From assembly GCA_026712715.1 (NCBI GenBank), contig JAPOPW010000070.1:1-64000 (forward strand): DNA of 64,000 nt, given 5' to 3'. The notes below the pieces were generated by a model, which saw nothing but the letters and a program-made list of their open reading frames with translations, had not been told where the DNA came from and did not search any database. This stretch comes from Immundisolibacterales bacterium (lineage in GTDB: Bacteria > Pseudomonadota > Gammaproteobacteria > HK1). A program made the position numbers and the translations under genes. Below, one piece after another: positions 16,382 to 25,107 of the stretch (positions are counted from its first letter, which is position 1; each line of letters opens with the position of its first letter).

Positions 16382-17728
16382 CTACCAGTCTTCCAGAGGA
16401 TAGCTCGAAATGAGCTCGTGCCCCGTCTCGGTGACGAGGGCCTGCTCCTCGAGCTTCACTCCGCACGAACCCCCTTCGGCCCCGACGTATGCCTCGACGC
16501 TCACCATCATTCCGGGCTCGAAGACGCCATCCCAGCCGGACCCCGCGTAGTCCTCGGGGTACTTGATGCTCGGATACTCGTCGCAGAGCCCCGTGCCGTG
16601 GGCGATGACCCCGTAGCGGCCGGCGCGGAAACGTTCGGGCAGCCGGTGGCTCTTCTCGGTCAGCTCCGCGAAGCCGAGGCCCGGGCGCAGCAGCTCGAGG
16701 TTGAAGGCGATGTGCCGGCGCGCGACCTCGTTCAGCTCGCGCTGCTCGTCGGTCGCCCGCCCCTCCCCGCAGATCCAGGTGCGCGAGACGTCGACGCAGT
16801 AACCGTACGGGCCGATGAGGTCCGTGTCGAACGCGACCGTGTCGCCTTCCTTCATCACCCGAGGCCCGCATTCCTGGAACCACGGATTCGTGCGCGGTCC
16901 GGAGGAGAGCAGCCGGGTCTCGATCCACTCCCCGCCCCTTCTCACGTTCTCTACGTGAAGGACCGCCCAGAGATCGTTCTCCGTCATGCCCGGACGCATC
17001 AGGCGCCGCATCTCGCGCATCGCGTTCTCGCAGGCGACCATGGCACAGCGCATGGCGTCGACCTCGTTCGCGTCCTTGATCTTGCGGGCGTGCTCGGTGA
17101 CGCGCTGTCCGTTCCGGATGTCGATCCCGAGCCGGTCGAACGCACGCACCCCGGCAATCTCCATCTTGTCGACCGCGAGGCGCCGGTTGCCCCCGCCGTG
17201 GGCGCGGAGCAGCTCGTCGATCTCGACCGCGAAGCGCCCGGCCATCTCTTCCGTGCGCTCCGCGGACGAGAAGTAGAAGAACGGTATCGCGGGCCGCACC
17301 TCGTCTACGAGCGGCAGGTGATCGGCGAGGTGCATGGCCTGGCGGTACTCGAAGAGGACGACCGGGCCCTCCGTTGCGATGAAACAGGCCCGCGACGAGT
17401 TGTGGGTGATCCAGACCTGCATGTTGGTCGTGTCGGTCGCGTAGCGGATGTTGAGCGGGTCGAAGAGGAGCAACCCCGCACAGTCGTTGCGCCGAAGCTC
17501 GCCCCGCAGCCGCTCGAGCCGGTACGCGCGCAACGCCTCGAGGTCCGGCGCCCGCACCCCGGCCTCCTCCCACTCCCGAAAGGCGAGCGGGGTCGGGCCG
17601 ATCTCGACCCGGTCGTCGTCGTCGGGAGTCCCGTCGGGCCGCCGCCTCGACGGGCGCGCGGACCCCACCCCCCCGACCGGTCGCCGGCCGGGACCAATCT
17701 TCGGATCCGGAACGGAGTAGCTGCTCAT
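16382..17728 (-). CDS. dddP: DddP-type dimethylsulfoniopropionate (DMSP) lyase, M24 fold
   Basis: A 448-residue M24 (creatinase/aminopeptidase-fold) protein. The N-terminal creatinase-like domain has DDRVEIGPTPLAF and FDPLNIRYATDTTNMQVW, which I recognise as DddP-like. In the catalytic domain Asp301, Asp303, Asp313, His377, Glu412 and Glu427 occur at exactly the spacing reported for the DddP iron ligands (295, 297, 307, 371, 406, 421). Asp383 and Tyr372 sit where the reported catalytic Asp377 and Tyr366 should be. DddP splits DMSP into dimethyl sulfide and acrylate in the cytoplasm. It is followed by a Gfo/Idh/MocA gene and preceded by a 3-hydroxyisobutyrate-dehydrogenase-like gene. A non-DMSP M24 enzyme remains possible, but the full residue set argues against it. 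Confidence 0.82.
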   Translation of the reverse strand: MSSYSVPDPKIGPGRRPVGGVGSARPSRRRPDGTPDDDDRVEIGPTPLAFREWEEAGVRAPDLEALRAYRLERLRGELRRNDCAGLLLFDPLNIRYATDTTNMQVWITHNSSRACFIATEGPVVLFEYRQAMHLADHLPLVDEVRPAIPFFYFSSAERTEEMAGRFAVEIDELLRAHGGGNRRLAVDKMEIAGVRAFDRLGIDIRNGQRVTEHARKIKDANEVDAMRCAMVACENAMREMRRLMRPGMTENDLWAVLHVENVRRGGEWIETRLLSSGPRTNPWFQECGPRVMKEGDTVAFDTDLIGPYGYCVDVSRTWICGEGRATDEQRELNEVARRHIAFNLELLRPGLGFAELTEKSHRLPERFRAGRYGVIAHGTGLCDEYPSIKYPEDYAGSGWDGVFEPGMMVSVEAYVGAEGGSCGVKLEEQALVTETGHELISSYPLEDW

Positions 17729-17824
17729 CTCCCGTACGCAGGCCTCCCTGACGTCCGGGAAGCCTAACCGGAAGAATTCGCCACCTTCTTGCCCAGCGGC
17801 GACGAAAGTCGGTCGTCTTTCGGC

Positions 17825-18727
17825 CTAACCGTCGCGGGGCTTGCCGCGCACCTCGCGCTGCAGCGTGTCCTCGTAGACCCGCATCATGGCCGTCGTGTCG
17901 TCGCCGCCGTAACCGGACCCTCGGGCCATGCGCATCAGGTTGTGGGTCTGGGCCGCGAGGGGGAGCGGAATGCCGATCTCGTCCGCGAGCTCGAGGGCGA
18001 GATGCATGTCCTTGTATGCAAGGTCGAGCGCGAACGTCGGGCTCCAGTCCCCGCGAAGGGCCTTGTGGGCGACCGCCCGATATCCGAATCCGTCGCCGCT
18101 CGAGCTGCGGATCACCTGGTTCAGCACGTCCGGGTCGATCCCCGCCGACGCCCCCAGCATGAGCCCTTCCGCCGCGCTCGCCATGTTGCAGAACGCCACC
18201 ATGTTGTTGACGATCTTGGCGACACTGCCGGCCCCGAGGTCGCCGGCGTAGATGACGTTCTTGCCGAACGACTCGAAGAGCGCCCGGTGCTCGTCGAAGA
18301 CCGCCCGGTCGCCGCCCACCATGATGGCGATCGTCGCGTTCTCGGCCCCGCTGGTGCCGCCGCTCACCGGCGCGTCGAGCATCTTGATGCCCTTCGGCGC
18401 GAGCGCGGCGGCAATGCCGCGAACCATGGCCGGCGCGTTGGTGCTGAGGTCGACGTGGACCGTGCCCTGGCGGGCGCTCGCCGCGATTCCCCCCTCGCCG
18501 AGGGCCACCGCCTCGACGTCCTTCGGCATCGGCAGCGACGTGAACACCACGTCGGACTCGGCCACCGCCTCCGCGATGGAGCCGGCACCGGTTCCCCCGA
18601 CCGCCACGCAGCGCTCGACCGCCACCGCGTCGCGGTCGCAGACGAGGACCTCGTGCCCGCAGTTCTTGATCATGTTGCGGCACATCGGGCCGCCCATGTT
18701 CCCGACCCCGATGAATCCAATCTTCAC
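17825..18727 (-). CDS. 3-hydroxyisobutyrate dehydrogenase-family oxidoreductase
   Basis: A 300-residue beta-hydroxyacid dehydrogenase. The dinucleotide motif IGFIGVGNMGGPM opens the protein, DAPVSGGTSGA is the substrate-binding block and GAGSVAKIVNNM holds the catalytic Lys. Family members oxidise 3-hydroxyisobutyrate, reduce tartronate semialdehyde or handle other 3-hydroxy acids. GTG 18727 is preferred because GGGAGGG lies just upstream; an ATG seven codons earlier has none. It is the gene immediately upstream of dddP on the same strand. A role with 3-hydroxypropionate from acrylate is conceivable but unproven. Confidence 0.85.
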   Translation of the reverse strand: MKIGFIGVGNMGGPMCRNMIKNCGHEVLVCDRDAVAVERCVAVGGTGAGSIAEAVAESDVVFTSLPMPKDVEAVALGEGGIAASARQGTVHVDLSTNAPAMVRGIAAALAPKGIKMLDAPVSGGTSGAENATIAIMVGGDRAVFDEHRALFESFGKNVIYAGDLGAGSVAKIVNNMVAFCNMASAAEGLMLGASAGIDPDVLNQVIRSSSGDGFGYRAVAHKALRGDWSPTFALDLAYKDMHLALELADEIGIPLPLAAQTHNLMRMARGSGYGGDDTTAMMRVYEDTLQREVRGKPRDG

Positions 18728-18949
18728 GTGTCGCCCTCCCGCCGGCATTTGCGCGCGGCGAGGCTACCACATGGGTCCGGCGGCAGAACATGCCGACCGC
18801 ACCGGGCACGCGCGCGGAGCGGCGGACGGGCGTGACGTTGCCCTCCCGAACGCTTGGGCCGCGGTCGCGCGGCGAGGGCCGACGCGCGTCAGGCCATCGA
18901 GGCTGCGGGGCCGGAGCGGAAGCCGGGGCGGGCCGGCGCGACCCCGGAT

Positions 18950-19492
18950 TCAGTCGATTCGGGGGGCGTTCTCCGGGTTGCCACCCGCCGGGCGGAGGGC
19001 GAGAAGGCGCTCCAGCGCGACCAGGGTATCGGGCGTGAGGGGCAAAATGCGGCCGGCACGGATCTCGTCCACGGTATGGAACGCCACGCTCTCCACCTCC
19101 TCGGGCTGAAGGGTGAACGGACCTTCGTGCCGGCAGGTGAACACCCGGCCGAAGCAGCGTACGCGCTCGTCCTCGTGGTAGAAGTCGAACTTCGGCTCGA
19201 GGGCCGTCCCGCGGATCCCGAGCTCCTCCGCCGCCTCCCGCTCCGCGCACTCCTCGTATGATTCGCCGGCCGCGACGCCCCCGCCCGCCGCGACGTCGTA
19301 CCAGCCCGGGCAGACGTCCTTGATTGCGGTGCGGCGCTGCACGAGCACCCGTCCCCGCCGGTCGAATACGAAGATATAGGTTGCCCGATGGGCGAGGTTC
19401 TCGCTGCGGACGCGGTGGCGCGGAAGCTCGGCGACCGGGCGGTTCTCGCCATCGACCACGGTGACGATTTCGTCGCTCGCAAGGGCCGGCAT
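18950..19492 (-). CDS. Nudix hydrolase, YfcD/IDI-like
   Basis: A 180-residue Nudix protein. It begins with VTVVDGENRPVAELPRHRV and continues through ATYIFVFDRRGRVLVQRR, the arrangement of the YfcD/isopentenyl-diphosphate-isomerase-like branch. The Nudix box reads GGGVAAGESYEECAEREAAEELG, with the full Glu and RE-EE core. Substrate class is unknown. ATG 19492 has GAGGAAG right before it. It lies 35 bases downstream of the chorismate mutase-methyltransferase gene, so it is probably co-transcribed. Confidence 0.82.
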   Translation of the reverse strand: MPALASDEIVTVVDGENRPVAELPRHRVRSENLAHRATYIFVFDRRGRVLVQRRTAIKDVCPGWYDVAAGGGVAAGESYEECAEREAAEELGIRGTALEPKFDFYHEDERVRCFGRVFTCRHEGPFTLQPEEVESVAFHTVDEIRAGRILPLTPDTLVALERLLALRPAGGNPENAPRID

Positions 19493-19527
19493 CGCTTCCT
19501 CGTTCTCGCCGACCGAACCGGCTCCAC

Positions 19528-20658
19528 CTAGCCGTTCGGACGGGCGACGACGGCGATGATGCAGCTTCCCCGGTCGACGCCGGGGGCGGCAAGGTGGTCG
19601 TCGAGCTGCCGGCACGCGTCGTAGAGGGCGCGGGCACGGGGGCTCCTCGCGACGAACGCGGGGAGGATCGGCTGGAGCGTCGGATACGTCCCCGCGAGCC
19701 GGAACTCGAGACCCGCCGACTCGCAGGCGCGCCGCGCGCCGTCCACGGTCATCGCCCGCGCCCGGATGGTGTAGACGGACCCTCCCGACCACACCTCGAG
19801 CGTGTCGTTGTGGGGATTGAGATGCGAGTGGACGGTGGCCGGCCAGGGATAGAACCACTCGTTCACGAGGGCGTCCCGGTTGTACCAGGAAAGGACCGCG
19901 GTGCCGCCCGGGCGAAGCACCCGGGCGAGCTCGCGAGGAAGATCCGCGGCCAGCTCGGACGCGGCGCCGAAGTTCGCGACCGCGAACGACACGGTGCCGT
20001 CCCCGGCGGGAATGCCGTCGTCGAGGTCGCGGACCTCGAGCTCGACCCCCCCGCTCCAGTCGCGGCGCGCCCGCGCGTGCTCGATCATGGCCGGCGAGAT
20101 GTCGAACCCCCGCACCCGCTCGAACCTCGACTCCAGGAACTCCGCCACCTGACCGGTCGCGCAGCCGAGGTCGAGGGCGAGGGCCCGGTTTGGGGCCTCG
20201 CGGGCCGCCGACTCGATCGATTCGAGCTCCCGGTCGATGTAGGACGACACCGCGTCCGCCCCCTCGCCCCGCAGGTACGTGTCATAGCGCGGCGCTTCGA
20301 CCGCAGTGAGCTCGAGGAGCTGCTCGTGGAGCCGTTCGGGAGAAACCGGATTCGTGTCCAGGAAGGTGTCGCGGCCAAGCTCGTCGCACTCGATCTGCTT
20401 GGAATGCCAGATCATGAGCGAGACCAGCTCGGCCACGTAGTGGAAGTCGAGCCCGAGCACCCGGCACTGGATCTGCTTGCGCGCGAACATCGACGCCTCG
20501 CGGTCCGCGGATTGAAGGCTCACGCCCTTGGCCTCCTTGATTCGCGCCACCTCGCGCACCAGGCTCGCCCTGGTCGCGAGCCACTCGAGCATCTGCGTGT
20601 CGCCGAGGTCGAGACGGTCCCGGATCTCGTCGAGGGACATGAGGGGCTGTTCCGGCAT
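19528..20658 (-). CDS. Chorismate mutase (AroQ-type) fused to SAM methyltransferase
   Basis: A 376-residue two-domain protein. Residues ~9-92 are an all-helical AroQ chorismate mutase-like domain. Compared with E. coli numbering, Arg11, Arg28, Lys39, Arg51, Glu52 and Ser84 are present (here Arg13, Arg30, Lys41, Arg53, Glu54, Ser86), Asp48 is Ser and Gln88 is Glu. A linker leads to a class I SAM methyltransferase with motif I LDLGCATGQVAEF at ~residue 165, a GFDIS acidic loop and LARVLRPGG. The ATG has a strong AGGAGG. It lies 26 bases downstream of pyrF. An enzyme that makes and methylates a chorismate-derived acid is possible, as is a domain that only binds such a ligand. I know no characterised homologue. 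Confidence 0.75.
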   Translation of the reverse strand: MPEQPLMSLDEIRDRLDLGDTQMLEWLATRASLVREVARIKEAKGVSLQSADREASMFARKQIQCRVLGLDFHYVAELVSLMIWHSKQIECDELGRDTFLDTNPVSPERLHEQLLELTAVEAPRYDTYLRGEGADAVSSYIDRELESIESAAREAPNRALALDLGCATGQVAEFLESRFERVRGFDISPAMIEHARARRDWSGGVELEVRDLDDGIPAGDGTVSFAVANFGAASELAADLPRELARVLRPGGTAVLSWYNRDALVNEWFYPWPATVHSHLNPHNDTLEVWSGGSVYTIRARAMTVDGARRACESAGLEFRLAGTYPTLQPILPAFVARSPRARALYDACRQLDDHLAAPGVDRGSCIIAVVARPNG

Positions 20659-20684
20659 GCGCGCCTCCTGATGGTCGCTCTCGC

Positions 20685-21422
20685 TCAACCGGCGGCCGGC
20701 GGCCGCATCTGCGCTCCGCGGGCGATGTCGTCGACGATCCGCGCGACGGTCGCGGACGGGTCCGGGGCGTTTCGGATCGGCCTCCCCACCACCAGGTAGT
20801 CGGCGCCGTCCCGGGTCGCTTCCATCGGCGCGAGGGTGCGCTTGTGGTCGTCCGCACCCGCGCCCGCGGGACGAATCCCGGGGACCACCACCACGAACTC
20901 GCGGTCCGGAAACCCGGCCCGGATCCGCCCTACCGAGCTTCCGGACGCGATGAGTCCGTCGCAACCCGCGTCGAGGGCGGCGCGGGCGCTGGCGACCGCG
21001 TAGTCGTCGATATCGAGCCCCGGACCCTCGTTGACGCCGCGCACATCCGCCGTGTCGACGCTCGAGAGCGCCGTCACCATCAGAAGCCGCGGGCGCGCCC
21101 GGTCCGCCCGGCCGGTCCGCGCCGCCCGCACCGTGGCGGCCGTCCCCTGGAGGGTCAGGAACTCCACCTCCTCCTTCATGTTCGCCACGGCGGCCTGCAC
21201 CGTCGCGTCGATGTCGCCCACCTTGAGGTCGAGAAAGACCTTCTTGCCCCGTTCCCCGAGCTCGCGCACGAACGCGAACCCGGCTCCGATGAAGAGCTGC
21301 CAGCCGACCTTGTAGAAGGTCACGGCCCCGCCGAGCCGGTCGACGAGACGCCGGGCCGGATCGCGGCCGTCGAAGTCGAGGGCGACGATCAGCCGTTCGC
21401 CCGGATTCTCGAGTGCGCTCAT
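20685..21422 (-). CDS. pyrF: Orotidine 5'-phosphate decarboxylase
   Basis: A 245-residue OMP decarboxylase, which makes UMP in the last step of pyrimidine synthesis. The catalytic array is in VFLDLKVGDIDATV (the conserved Asp-x-Lys-x-x-Asp). The N-terminal LIVALDFDGR binds the base, and VVPGIRP and DYLVVGRPI close the phosphate site. The length is normal. It is the housekeeping member of an otherwise catabolic-looking minus-strand run, followed after 26 bases by the chorismate mutase-methyltransferase gene. Confidence 0.93.
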   Translation of the reverse strand: MSALENPGERLIVALDFDGRDPARRLVDRLGGAVTFYKVGWQLFIGAGFAFVRELGERGKKVFLDLKVGDIDATVQAAVANMKEEVEFLTLQGTAATVRAARTGRADRARPRLLMVTALSSVDTADVRGVNEGPGLDIDDYAVASARAALDAGCDGLIASGSSVGRIRAGFPDREFVVVVPGIRPAGAGADDHKRTLAPMEATRDGADYLVVGRPIRNAPDPSATVARIVDDIARGAQMRPPAAG

Positions 21423-21535
21423 GCTTGCGTCTGTACCGCTGCCCTGCGTGACCGCGCCGGCGACGGGGGGCCGGCGCGACCGGCGACAAGGCTACCCTCG
21501 GCCGGACGCGGTTGCCACCGCGGGCGATCGCGCGC

Positions 21536-22423
21536 TCAGGCGCGCCGGGCCGGCTCGCGCAACACGAGCGCGAGTCCGATGGCGACCTCGATGAGCCCAA
21601 CCACGAAGCTCTGGGACACCGTTTCGCCGAGGATCCAGGCGGCGAGCGCGGCCCCGGAAACGGGGGTGACGAAGCCGAGGCTGATCATCGTGCTCGGCCG
21701 GTAGCGTCGCAGCAGGTAGGCGATGACCATGAACCCCAGACCCGCGATGATCACCCCCTGGAAGAGGATGCCCGCGATGGGCCGCCATCCGATCGCATGC
21801 CACGCGATGGTCTCGGAGGCGAGCGCCCCGGCGAGGAACCAGGGCTGGGCAAGCACCATCTGCCAGAACGTGGCGCGGGCGGGGTCCGTCGCACGCATGA
21901 TCCGCGCCGACATCACGAGCCGGATGCCGAGCAGGGTCCCGCTCAGGAGCACGAGCCAGTTGCCGGTCGAGAAGACCTCGAGCTGTCCCGTCTCGGACTC
22001 GCCGAGGAGCACCGTCGCGGTACCGATGAACGCGGAGACGAGCCCGAGCGCCCGCACCGCGTCCAGCCGGTCGCCGGCGACCGCCCACGGCCCGAGAAGG
22101 GCCGCGACGAGCGGATACACCGAGATGAGCACCGAGCCCATGATCCCCGACGTCAGGCCGTAGCCGACGTTCATGATCCAGATCTGGACCCCGAAGAGGA
22201 TGCTGAGTCCGAGATAGGGCCTCCACTCGTCGGGAGTCGGAAACAGGCGGATGCCGGTCAGTCGCGCCCAGACCGCAACGCACGCGATCCCGAGGCAGAA
22301 GCGCAAGAAGGCGGTCCAGAGCGGCGGGAACGCTTCGAGCGAGAGCTTGACCGCGACCGGGTTTCCGCCCCATACGCAGTTCATCGCCACCGCGACGGCG
22401 ACCGCCATCCAGGGAATCGGCAC
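21536..22423 (-). CDS. DMT-superfamily (EamA) transporter
   Basis: A 295-residue integral membrane protein with about ten hydrophobic segments arranged as two EamA repeats. The first starts with NCVWGGNPVAVK and the second ends with GFVTPVSGAALAAWILGE. DMT permeases export amino acids, drugs or nucleotide sugars. The substrate cannot be predicted. GTG 22423 is the likely start. It is the first gene of the minus-strand run, 113 bases upstream of pyrF, and divergent from the FAH-family gene. Confidence 0.85.
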   Translation of the reverse strand: MPIPWMAVAVAVAMNCVWGGNPVAVKLSLEAFPPLWTAFLRFCLGIACVAVWARLTGIRLFPTPDEWRPYLGLSILFGVQIWIMNVGYGLTSGIMGSVLISVYPLVAALLGPWAVAGDRLDAVRALGLVSAFIGTATVLLGESETGQLEVFSTGNWLVLLSGTLLGIRLVMSARIMRATDPARATFWQMVLAQPWFLAGALASETIAWHAIGWRPIAGILFQGVIIAGLGFMVIAYLLRRYRPSTMISLGFVTPVSGAALAAWILGETVSQSFVVGLIEVAIGLALVLREPARRA

Positions 22424-22537
22424 GTTTCTCGGTTTCCCGCCCGACCGCGTTCGCCGCCGACGCGATTAGAATACGGCCGCGCGGTGCGGCCGCGACCGAT
22501 CGGCCGGGGTCACGGCCCTGAAGAACAGGAGAACGAC

Positions 22538-23389
22538 ATGAAGCTGCTTCGTTTCGGCGAGCGGGGAAGCGAGAAGCCGGGGCTTCTCGACGCGAGCGGA
22601 ACCATTCGCGATCTTTCGGGGAGAATCGACGACATCGGACCGGAAGCGCTCGCTTCCGACTCGCTGGCCCGCCTTGCCGGCCTCGACCCGGCGTCGCTGC
22701 CGGCGGTCGATTCCGGCGTTCGGATCGGCCCGTGCGTCGCTGACGTGGGCAAGCTGCTGTGCATCGGCCTCAACTACTCCGATCACGCCGCGGAGACGGG
22801 CTCCCCGATCCCGAGCGAGCCCATCCTCTTCATGAAGGCTACCACCGCGATCGGCGGCCCGAACGACCCCGTGATCGCTCCGCGCGGCTCGACCAAGCTC
22901 GACTGGGAGGTGGAGCTCGGGATCGTGATCGGGCGCCGGGCGAGCTACGTCGAGGAGGACGAGGCGCTCGATCATGTGGCCGGCTATTGCGTGGTCAACG
23001 ACGTTTCGGAGCGCGAGTTCCAGATCGAGCGCCCGGGCGGACAGTGGACCAAGGGGAAGAGCTGCGACACGTTCGCGCCGATGGGGCCCTGGATGGTCAC
23101 CAGGGACGAGGTTCCCGACCCCCAGGTCCTTCCGCTCTGGCTGGAGGTGAACGGCCACCGCTTCCAGGACGGGAACACGTCGACGATGATCTTCGACGTG
23201 AAGACCATCGTCAGCTTCGCGAGCTGCTACATGACCCTCGAGCCGGGCGACGTCATCCCGACCGGCACCCCGCCCGGGGTGGGCGCAGGCCAGAAGCCCC
23301 AGCGCTTCCTGCAGGCGGGCGACGTGATGCGCCTCGGAGTGGGAGGCCTCGGCGAGCAGCGGCAGGAAGTCCGCGCCTGGCCGGGCTGA
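22538..23389 (+). CDS. Fumarylacetoacetate hydrolase-family protein
   Basis: A 283-residue FAH-family enzyme. The metal site is the usual E-x-E...D: DWEVELGIVIG with two Glu, then GYCVVNDVSERE with the Asp. KSCDTFAPMGPW and the GDVIPTGTPPGVG segment are family landmarks. Members hydrolyse or hydrate 2-oxo acids (for example ureidoglycolate lyase-like, acylpyruvase and 2,4-diketo-3-deoxy-L-fuconate/rhamnonate hydrolases). The last role would link to the rhamnose locus 23 kb away, but this is speculation. ACAGGAGAAC precedes the ATG. The 288-base gap downstream (23390-23677) contains nothing I recognise. Confidence 0.85.
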   Translation: MKLLRFGERGSEKPGLLDASGTIRDLSGRIDDIGPEALASDSLARLAGLDPASLPAVDSGVRIGPCVADVGKLLCIGLNYSDHAAETGSPIPSEPILFMKATTAIGGPNDPVIAPRGSTKLDWEVELGIVIGRRASYVEEDEALDHVAGYCVVNDVSEREFQIERPGGQWTKGKSCDTFAPMGPWMVTRDEVPDPQVLPLWLEVNGHRFQDGNTSTMIFDVKTIVSFASCYMTLEPGDVIPTGTPPGVGAGQKPQRFLQAGDVMRLGVGGLGEQRQEVRAWPG

Positions 23390-23677
23390 CCGGGGCCGCC
23401 CGAGACACCTGGGGCACCAGGGGCGATCGGGGCCGTCCGGCCGCGGTCGCCGCCCCGTCACGCGGTTCCCGTCGAGTCCGCCGGAGGCCGCGGCGCCCCG
23501 CACCGATCGGAACGGCACCACGGGACAGGCCGGGAATCGCGACGGTCGCCCGCGGCGCGGCCGGTCGGGAGGCACGCGCCGGGCCTCGCGTGCCCGCGGT
23601 GGTTGGTTGGACCCGGGAGGCACGGCCGACGCGCCCGATGCCTCCCGGACCCTTCTCTGCTGCTCGCTTCTCCCGTA

Positions 23678-24769
23678 CTACGCGGCGGCGGGCTTGAGGT
23701 GAGCCACCCGGGGAGCGACCTCCTCCATCAGCAGCCGGAACGAGTTGCGCCACACTTCCGGCGCATGGGCGTAGTCGAAGCAGAAGACGAGCAAGGTGCC
23801 GACCCCCCCGACCTCGTCGTAAACCTGCTCGAGCTTCTCGACCACCGTGTCCGGCGAGCCGACGACCCAGTTCCGGCGCGCGCAGTATTCGGGGGTCACG
23901 TCAGAGTCCGGCACGCTCGGATCGTGCTTGAGGAAATCCGTGAAACCGAAGTTCGCGAGAAGCGGCAGGAAGTACTCCCCCATCATCCGGCCCATCATGT
24001 CCCCGGCGGAAAGGCGCATCGCCTCCTCGTCGGTCTCGGCCACCAGGACCTCGCGGACGAGCCGCCACTCGCCCCGGTGCGCGCTGCGGCCCGCCCGCGC
24101 CGCCCCTTCCTCGACCGCCTCCCAGTGCGAGCCGACGTAGGCGGGGTTGAGGTTGAGGCTCATGGGGATGAAGCCGTGCTCGCCAGCCATCTTGAGCGTG
24201 TCGGAGTTCTTGCTGAGCCCCGCCACCCCGATGGGAGGATGGGGGTCCTGAAGGGGCCGAAGGTGCGGCCGGAGCGAGTCGAACATCACGTCCGTCTTGC
24301 TTACGTTCCAGTATTTTCCCTTGTGATCGAAGGGCTCCGGATCGGTCCACAGCCGGAGGATGATGTCGAGCGCCTCGCGGGTCATCTCCCGGTTCTGACC
24401 CGACATCCCGTCCACGTTGAACATCGCCCAGTCGCTCGGGAGTCCGCTTGCGGCGACCCCGAAGTTGAGCCGTCCTTCGGAAATGTGATCGAGGATCGCG
24501 ACCCGGTTCGCCAGCTCCGCCGGATGGTGATACGGGAGGAGGAAACCGCCCGGACCGAGCCGGATGTTCTTCGTCTCCTTGAGCGACTGCGCGACCAGCA
24601 AGTCCGGCGAGGGATGCGGCTCCCACGGCGCGGTGTGGTGCTCCCCGATCCAGGCTTCCGTGAAGCCGTACTCGTCCGCCCAGCGCAGGGTCTGCAGGTC
24701 CCACTCGTGACCCTCGCGGAGATCGCGCTCGGGGGGATGGGAAGGCATGGTGAACAGACCGAAATCCAC
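23678..24769 (-). CDS. LLM-class flavin-dependent monooxygenase
   Basis: A 363-residue luciferase-like protein, longer than the one at 10791. It begins VDFGLFTMPSHPPERD, followed by GFTEAWIGEHHTAPWEPHPSP and LGPGGFLLPYHHPAELANRV, which are characteristic of FMN/FMNH2-using members such as alkanal or limonene monooxygenase-like enzymes. RLNFGVAASGLPSDW and PPIGVAGLSKNSDT build the phosphate-binding region. GTG 24769 is preferred since AAGGAG lies seven bases upstream and the family N-terminus matches. It stands alone, and its substrate is unknown. Confidence 0.83.
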   Translation of the reverse strand: MDFGLFTMPSHPPERDLREGHEWDLQTLRWADEYGFTEAWIGEHHTAPWEPHPSPDLLVAQSLKETKNIRLGPGGFLLPYHHPAELANRVAILDHISEGRLNFGVAASGLPSDWAMFNVDGMSGQNREMTREALDIILRLWTDPEPFDHKGKYWNVSKTDVMFDSLRPHLRPLQDPHPPIGVAGLSKNSDTLKMAGEHGFIPMSLNLNPAYVGSHWEAVEEGAARAGRSAHRGEWRLVREVLVAETDEEAMRLSAGDMMGRMMGEYFLPLLANFGFTDFLKHDPSVPDSDVTPEYCARRNWVVGSPDTVVEKLEQVYDEVGGVGTLLVFCFDYAHAPEVWRNSFRLLMEEVAPRVAHLKPAAA

Positions 24770-25107
24770 GGCTGACTCCTTGTGTGGGGCTTCGCGGAAC
24801 GAGCGAGGGCGCCATCCGGCCGCGCGGGCCGTGCCGCCTTCTCGCTCCGCGCACTCTATCAGCCGCCGCGGCGCCCATCGAGCCGCAGTCGGGGAAGCAG
24901 GGCGGGCGCAGGTCCGAAATGGCATGATCCGGGTGAATGGGAAGGCCGGGAGGTTGTGAGCATGTGGTTCCGGTCGGGACTTGCAGCCGCGATCGGCGCG
25001 ACACTCGCGCGGCGCAGGGCCACCTGAGACGGTCTACTGATTCGGAACAACTCCGCGCCCTGCAGCGGTGGTGCCGCCACCAACCCGGTCGCGGCCATCG
25101 GACGCAG
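24770..25107. other. Intergenic region, no gene recognised
   Basis: This is a 338-base spacer between two minus-strand genes. A 21-codon frame starting ATGTGGTTC at about 24961 has a GGGAGG before it, but no support beyond that. A short GGTGG/CCACC stem lies near 25066. No terminator with a T-run is visible after the lacI-type stop. Confidence 0.5.

Noticed and set aside
16382-17728. Annotation as Xaa-Pro aminopeptidase
   Set aside because: The M24 fold alone would allow it, but the DddP-specific ligand set, including a His and three Asp at DddP spacing, fits DMSP lyase better.
15021-19637. A 1,538-codon open frame on the minus strand
   Set aside because: Only the last 392 codons are protein-like (Gfo/Idh/MocA enzyme). 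The rest is antisense or out-of-frame shadow of dddP and its neighbours, kept open by high GC.
24961-25026. 21-codon ORF with a GGGAGG ribosome site
   Set aside because: Too short, with no recognisable features or neighbour linkage; the ribosome site could be chance in G-rich DNA.
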